Source: Bordetella parapertussis | GTDB taxonomy: Bacteria > Pseudomonadota > Gammaproteobacteria > Burkholderiales > Burkholderiaceae_B | DNA: 25,102 bases | NCBI GenBank assembly: GCA_945872285.1 | Contig: CAMBZR010000047.1 | Span: forward strand, 1-25,102 | Reading direction: 5' to 3' | Shown: piece by piece, positions 22,468 through 25,102 of the stretch | Position numbering within the stretch: position 1 is the stretch's first letter | How the letters are laid out: each line of letters begins with the position of its first letter | Notes under the pieces: generated by a model | Seen by the model: the letters and a program-made list of their open reading frames with translations, nothing else | Told to the model about the DNA's origin: nothing | Databases searched by the model: none | Made by a program: the position numbers and the translations under genes

Positions 22468-23878
22468 GGCGCAACCGTTGCATTCAAGACCTTCAATCAA
22501 TCAACAGCTAGCAAAATGGGTCAGTGAGCTCCAGTACAACAGACTTCCGCCAGAAGTTGTCGCGCAGACAAAGTTTCGTATTCTAGATATGGTTGGAGCC
22601 ATGCTCGGTGGCTTGAACACCGATCTCGTGACGCAGGTCGGCAAAGCCACCTTTATTCCTGATAATGGCGTTGGCGCAAAGGTTATTGGCTTTGGTCAAC
22701 AAACCGGTGCTCCAGCCGCGGTTGTACTCATGGGCACAATGGGTTGTGTACTAGAGTACGACGACTCGCATATCAGCACGGGTATCCACGCAAGTACACC
22801 GATTGTTGCGACTGCACTTGCAAAGGGGCAGCAGTTGGCTGTGTCCGGGCAACGACTGATTGAGGCGGTTTTAGTTGGTAACGAAATCACCTGCCGTCTT
22901 GGGGTGGCAGCGCCGGGCGTATTTCACCGCGTTGGTTTTCATCCGACGGCGGTGTTGAGCGTTTTTGGCGCCGGATATACCGCAACAAAACTCGCGCAAT
23001 GTTCGGTGATGGATGTTGCGAATACGATTGGAATCTGTGGAAGTTTTGCTTCTGGGATTATGGCGTCATGGCAAGATGGCACCTCGGCTAAGTCACTGCA
23101 CGCAGGTTGGGCGGGAGCCAGCGCCTTGCAAGCGATGAATATGGCCACTCAGGGCGTTACAGGGCCAGACGAGGTGTTTGAAGGGCGTTTTGGCTTTTAT
23201 AAGTCCCATGTGCAAGATTCACATTTTGTTGTGCAGTATGACGCGATTACAAAAGGCTTGGGAAGTCTCTGGGAGGTCCTGAATGTCGTGCCGCGGGCTT
23301 ACCCTTGTGGCCACTACATCCAGCCTTTTATTGCCGCAGCACTCGGCTTACGTGAGCAACAAGCGGTGGTTATTGACGACATTGTCGAGATTCAGTGTTT
23401 GGTTCCAGAATATTGGATTCCATTGATCTGCGAACCCCGCGCTGAGAAGATCAGGCCGGCAACGTCTTGGCATGCTCGTTACAGCGTACAGTTTTGTGTT
23501 GCAGAAAGTCTACTGACAAACACTTTTGATAAACATAGTTTGTCTCAGAGCAATCTGACCGATGAGCGGTTTTTGTCTTTGGCACGGAAAGTCACGTATG
23601 CCGTGGACCCGCTCGCGATAGATCGAAGTCGCTGGAGCGGTGAAGTTGTCGTTACCTTTAAAAGTGGCCTCACACTACGGCATCGTATCGATGACCTCAT
23701 CGGAACGCCGCGACATCCAATGAGCGAAACCCAATTGATCGAAAAATTCATACATAATGCAGATGGCGTTTTACCCATGCATGCATCGCAACAGTTTATC
23801 GAACAAGTGGTTCAATTAGAAAAAATAACCGATATCAACACTATATTTGCATCATTATGCCAAGGATGGAAAAAATGA
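22460..23878 (+). CDS. MmgE/PrpD family protein (second of tandem pair)
   Basis: 472-residue paralogue of the preceding protein; the two align along their length (for example GLGSLWEVLNVVPRAYPCGH against QLGSLWEMREIEIKPYPCGH). EYDDSHISTGIHASTP (99-114) is the usual form of the conserved dehydratase motif. AYPCGH (280-285) is the second active-site loop, and the C-terminal beta/alpha domain contains the typical RHPMSE (TPRHPMSETQLIEKF). Starts inside the end of the first gene, and its stop overlaps the start of the next Bug gene in ATGA. Likely dehydrates, isomerises or decarboxylates a carboxylate before or after the ICL-like lyase. Could form a heteromer with its neighbour. Confidence 0.9.
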   Translation: MPKAQPLHSRPSINQQLAKWVSELQYNRLPPEVVAQTKFRILDMVGAMLGGLNTDLVTQVGKATFIPDNGVGAKVIGFGQQTGAPAAVVLMGTMGCVLEYDDSHISTGIHASTPIVATALAKGQQLAVSGQRLIEAVLVGNEITCRLGVAAPGVFHRVGFHPTAVLSVFGAGYTATKLAQCSVMDVANTIGICGSFASGIMASWQDGTSAKSLHAGWAGASALQAMNMATQGVTGPDEVFEGRFGFYKSHVQDSHFVVQYDAITKGLGSLWEVLNVVPRAYPCGHYIQPFIAAALGLREQQAVVIDDIVEIQCLVPEYWIPLICEPRAEKIRPATSWHARYSVQFCVAESLLTNTFDKHSLSQSNLTDERFLSLARKVTYAVDPLAIDRSRWSGEVVVTFKSGLTLRHRIDDLIGTPRHPMSETQLIEKFIHNADGVLPMHASQQFIEQVVQLEKITDINTIFASLCQGWKK

Positions 23879-24888
23879 ATTTCTCATATTTTAAATTTAG
23901 GTCCTCATCTGATAGATTTTTATATTCACTCTTTACGTATCTCTTGCCGATGATGCTTTTCGCGGGGCAGTTTTCTGCACAGGCTCAAGAGCGTTATCCT
24001 GCTAAGTCGATCACTATTGTGAACCCAGGGCCAGCAGGGGGGGCAATTGATAACCCTGCGAGAGCGATTGCCAAGGGACTCTCTGAAATTTTGAAAGAAC
24101 AAGTGATAACGTTGAATTTACCCGGAGCTGGAGGAACAATCGCTACCGCTCGCGTCGCTAATGCAGCTCCGGATGGCTACACGGTGCTGTTTCATCACAT
24201 TGGCGTTGCAACCGCACCCGCACAATACGCTCAACTCCCCTTTAACACGCTTAAAGATTTGATTCCGCTTGGACTGTCGACGGATGTGCAGATGATGGTG
24301 GTGACGAGAAACGATTTTCCACCCAAGACTGTTCAAGAACTGATCACGTACTTAAATGTGAACCATGAAAAGGTCACAGTTGCAACTTCTGGTAGTGGTA
24401 GTGCCTCAGAATTGTGTGCATCCTTGCTCATGAAACAGGTGGATAAGCGGTTTACCTTGGTGCCGTATAAAGGATCACCGCCAGCGCTGCTTGATATTGC
24501 GGCTGGTCGTGTTGATTTGATTTGTGATCAAACGAGTACCTCAGCCGCGCAAGTCAAAGCGGGAAATGTCAAAACCTATGGGATCGCCTCAAAAGAGCGG
24601 CTCTCACTTTTGCCCGAGACGCCTACGCTCACAGAGCAAGGCATGCCCTTTATATTCTCAGTTTGGCAGGGCTTTTATGTGCCAGCTGGTACGCCGGTGG
24701 CGATTGTACAAACGTTATCACGTGCGATTGAACAGGCCGTGCAAAATGAGTCTGTTCAAAAGCAGCTTGCTGGGTACGGGGTAATGCCAATAGCGGCGAC
24801 CTACAGATCACCCCAAGCGCATAAACAGAGGCTTGAACAAGAAATCGCTATCTGGACTGAGCTATATCGAGACTCACCTAAGCAGTGA
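23875..24888 (+). CDS. Bug/TctC-family binding protein coupled to the PrpD pair
   Basis: 337 residues from ATG 23875, which overlaps the upstream stop (ATGA) and has AAGGATGGA just before it; ATGs at 23857 and 23866 are in frame but lack a ribosome site. The long leader (about 37 residues, Phe/Ser-rich, core LFTYLLPMMLFAG) ends AQA|Q. Mature start RYPAKSITIVNPGPAGGAIDNPAR (Asp59) departs from the PGGxxDxxAR norm with an extra Asn-Pro. LNLPGAGGTIATARV and PDGYTVLFHH follow. Tight coupling to the PrpD genes makes this the strongest case in the window for a binding protein belonging to a defined pathway. Confidence 0.9.
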   Translation: MNFSYFKFRSSSDRFLYSLFTYLLPMMLFAGQFSAQAQERYPAKSITIVNPGPAGGAIDNPARAIAKGLSEILKEQVITLNLPGAGGTIATARVANAAPDGYTVLFHHIGVATAPAQYAQLPFNTLKDLIPLGLSTDVQMMVVTRNDFPPKTVQELITYLNVNHEKVTVATSGSGSASELCASLLMKQVDKRFTLVPYKGSPPALLDIAAGRVDLICDQTSTSAAQVKAGNVKTYGIASKERLSLLPETPTLTEQGMPFIFSVWQGFYVPAGTPVAIVQTLSRAIEQAVQNESVQKQLAGYGVMPIAATYRSPQAHKQRLEQEIAIWTELYRDSPKQ

Positions 24889-24985
24889 ATCTTTTATGTC
24901 ACAAAGTCGTTAAGGCCAACGCGTGATCATTGCCGATGACAAATCGTATTAAAACGCTTTTTTACTAGTCTAGAGAGTGTGTCTG

Positions 24986-25102
24986 ATGTTGGTTAAGAAA
25001 AGATTTCGACTAGCGATCGATGTGGGCGGTACGTTCACGGATTTTGCCGTGATTGACGATGAGTCGGGCGTCGTACGGTTTGGAAAAGTTTTAAGCACTC
25101 CT
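24986..25102 (+). CDS. hyuA: Hydantoinase/oxoprolinase HyuA-type subunit, 3' truncated by window edge
   Basis: Only the first 39 codons are present. They show the N-terminal signature of HyuA/oxoprolinase N-domain proteins, IDVGGTFTDFAVID (residues 11-24), the first ATP-binding loop of an ASKHA fold. Relatives with HyuB partners open cyclic amides or imides (N-methylhydantoin, 5-oxoproline) or carboxylate ketones, using ATP. ATG 24986 has TAGAGAG upstream. It follows the Bug gene by 97 bases with no clear terminator, so it likely continues the operon; hyuB is expected past the edge. Family is clear, reaction is not. Confidence 0.85.
   Translation, partial: MLVKKRFRLAIDVGGTFTDFAVIDDESGVVRFGKVLSTP

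Noticed and set aside
1..25102. CRISPR arrays, tRNA/rRNA genes, IS elements, phage or toxin-antitoxin genes
   Set aside because: No regularly spaced repeats, no cloverleaf or rRNA-like sequence noticed, and no transposase, integrase or toxin motifs in either strand's credible frames.

Overview
The window reads as chromosomal DNA of a beta-proteobacterium, most likely Burkholderiales close to Alcaligenaceae. Evidence: five separate Bug/TctC-type periplasmic solute-binding proteins (a family greatly expanded in Bordetella and relatives), a hemP-led heme operon with the Bordetella/Burkholderia gene order, and mixed G+C content with AT-rich regulatory gaps. The name is an inference from gene content. 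I found no rRNA, tRNA, CRISPR array, transposase or phage gene, and no gene-free stretch longer than about 190 bases.

Region 1 (1-8322, all plus strand) is metal and heme acquisition. A left-truncated Zn/Mn ABC-transporter binding protein is followed by a Fur box and a complete heme locus: hemP, TonB-dependent receptor, hmuS, hmuT, hmuU, hmuV and tonB. From hmuS onward the genes overlap or nearly touch. The receptor brings heme across the outer membrane using the locus's own TonB. HmuT/U/V move it across the inner membrane, and HmuS handles or degrades it in the cytoplasm. The short hemP-hmuR gap holds a small terminator-like hairpin and a direct repeat one helical turn apart, a plausible control point. 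exbB/exbD are not in the window.

Region 2 (8512-9483) is a lone Bug-type binding protein with its own leader, ending at a perfect 11-bp hairpin.

Region 3 (9671-14965, minus strand) is a four-gene cluster transcribed leftward: a large metallophosphoesterase with a roughly 400-residue C-terminal part I cannot assign, two Bug proteins, and an exported amidohydrolase. It diverges from an IclR-family regulator (15078-15920). The AT-rich promoter gap contains a 15-bp palindrome that is a good operator candidate.

Region 4 (16002-25102) is a catabolic island. A minus-strand 2-oxoglutarate/Fe(II) oxygenase diverges from a plus-strand series: Bug protein, isocitrate lyase/methylisocitrate lyase-like enzyme, PuuE-like deacetylase/amidohydrolase, class II aldolase/adducin-like protein, two tandem MmgE/PrpD proteins, a second Bug protein, and the start of a HyuA-type hydantoinase/oxoprolinase subunit cut by the right edge. 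The set suggests uptake and breakdown of a carboxylate, possibly made from a cyclic amide or imide: ring opening (HyuA, PuuE-like), dehydration or isomerisation (PrpD pair), then C-C cleavage (lyase). I do not recognise it as a named pathway. The start region of the first prpD-like gene carries a 37-nt tandem duplication that creates an overlapping 14-codon upstream reading frame.
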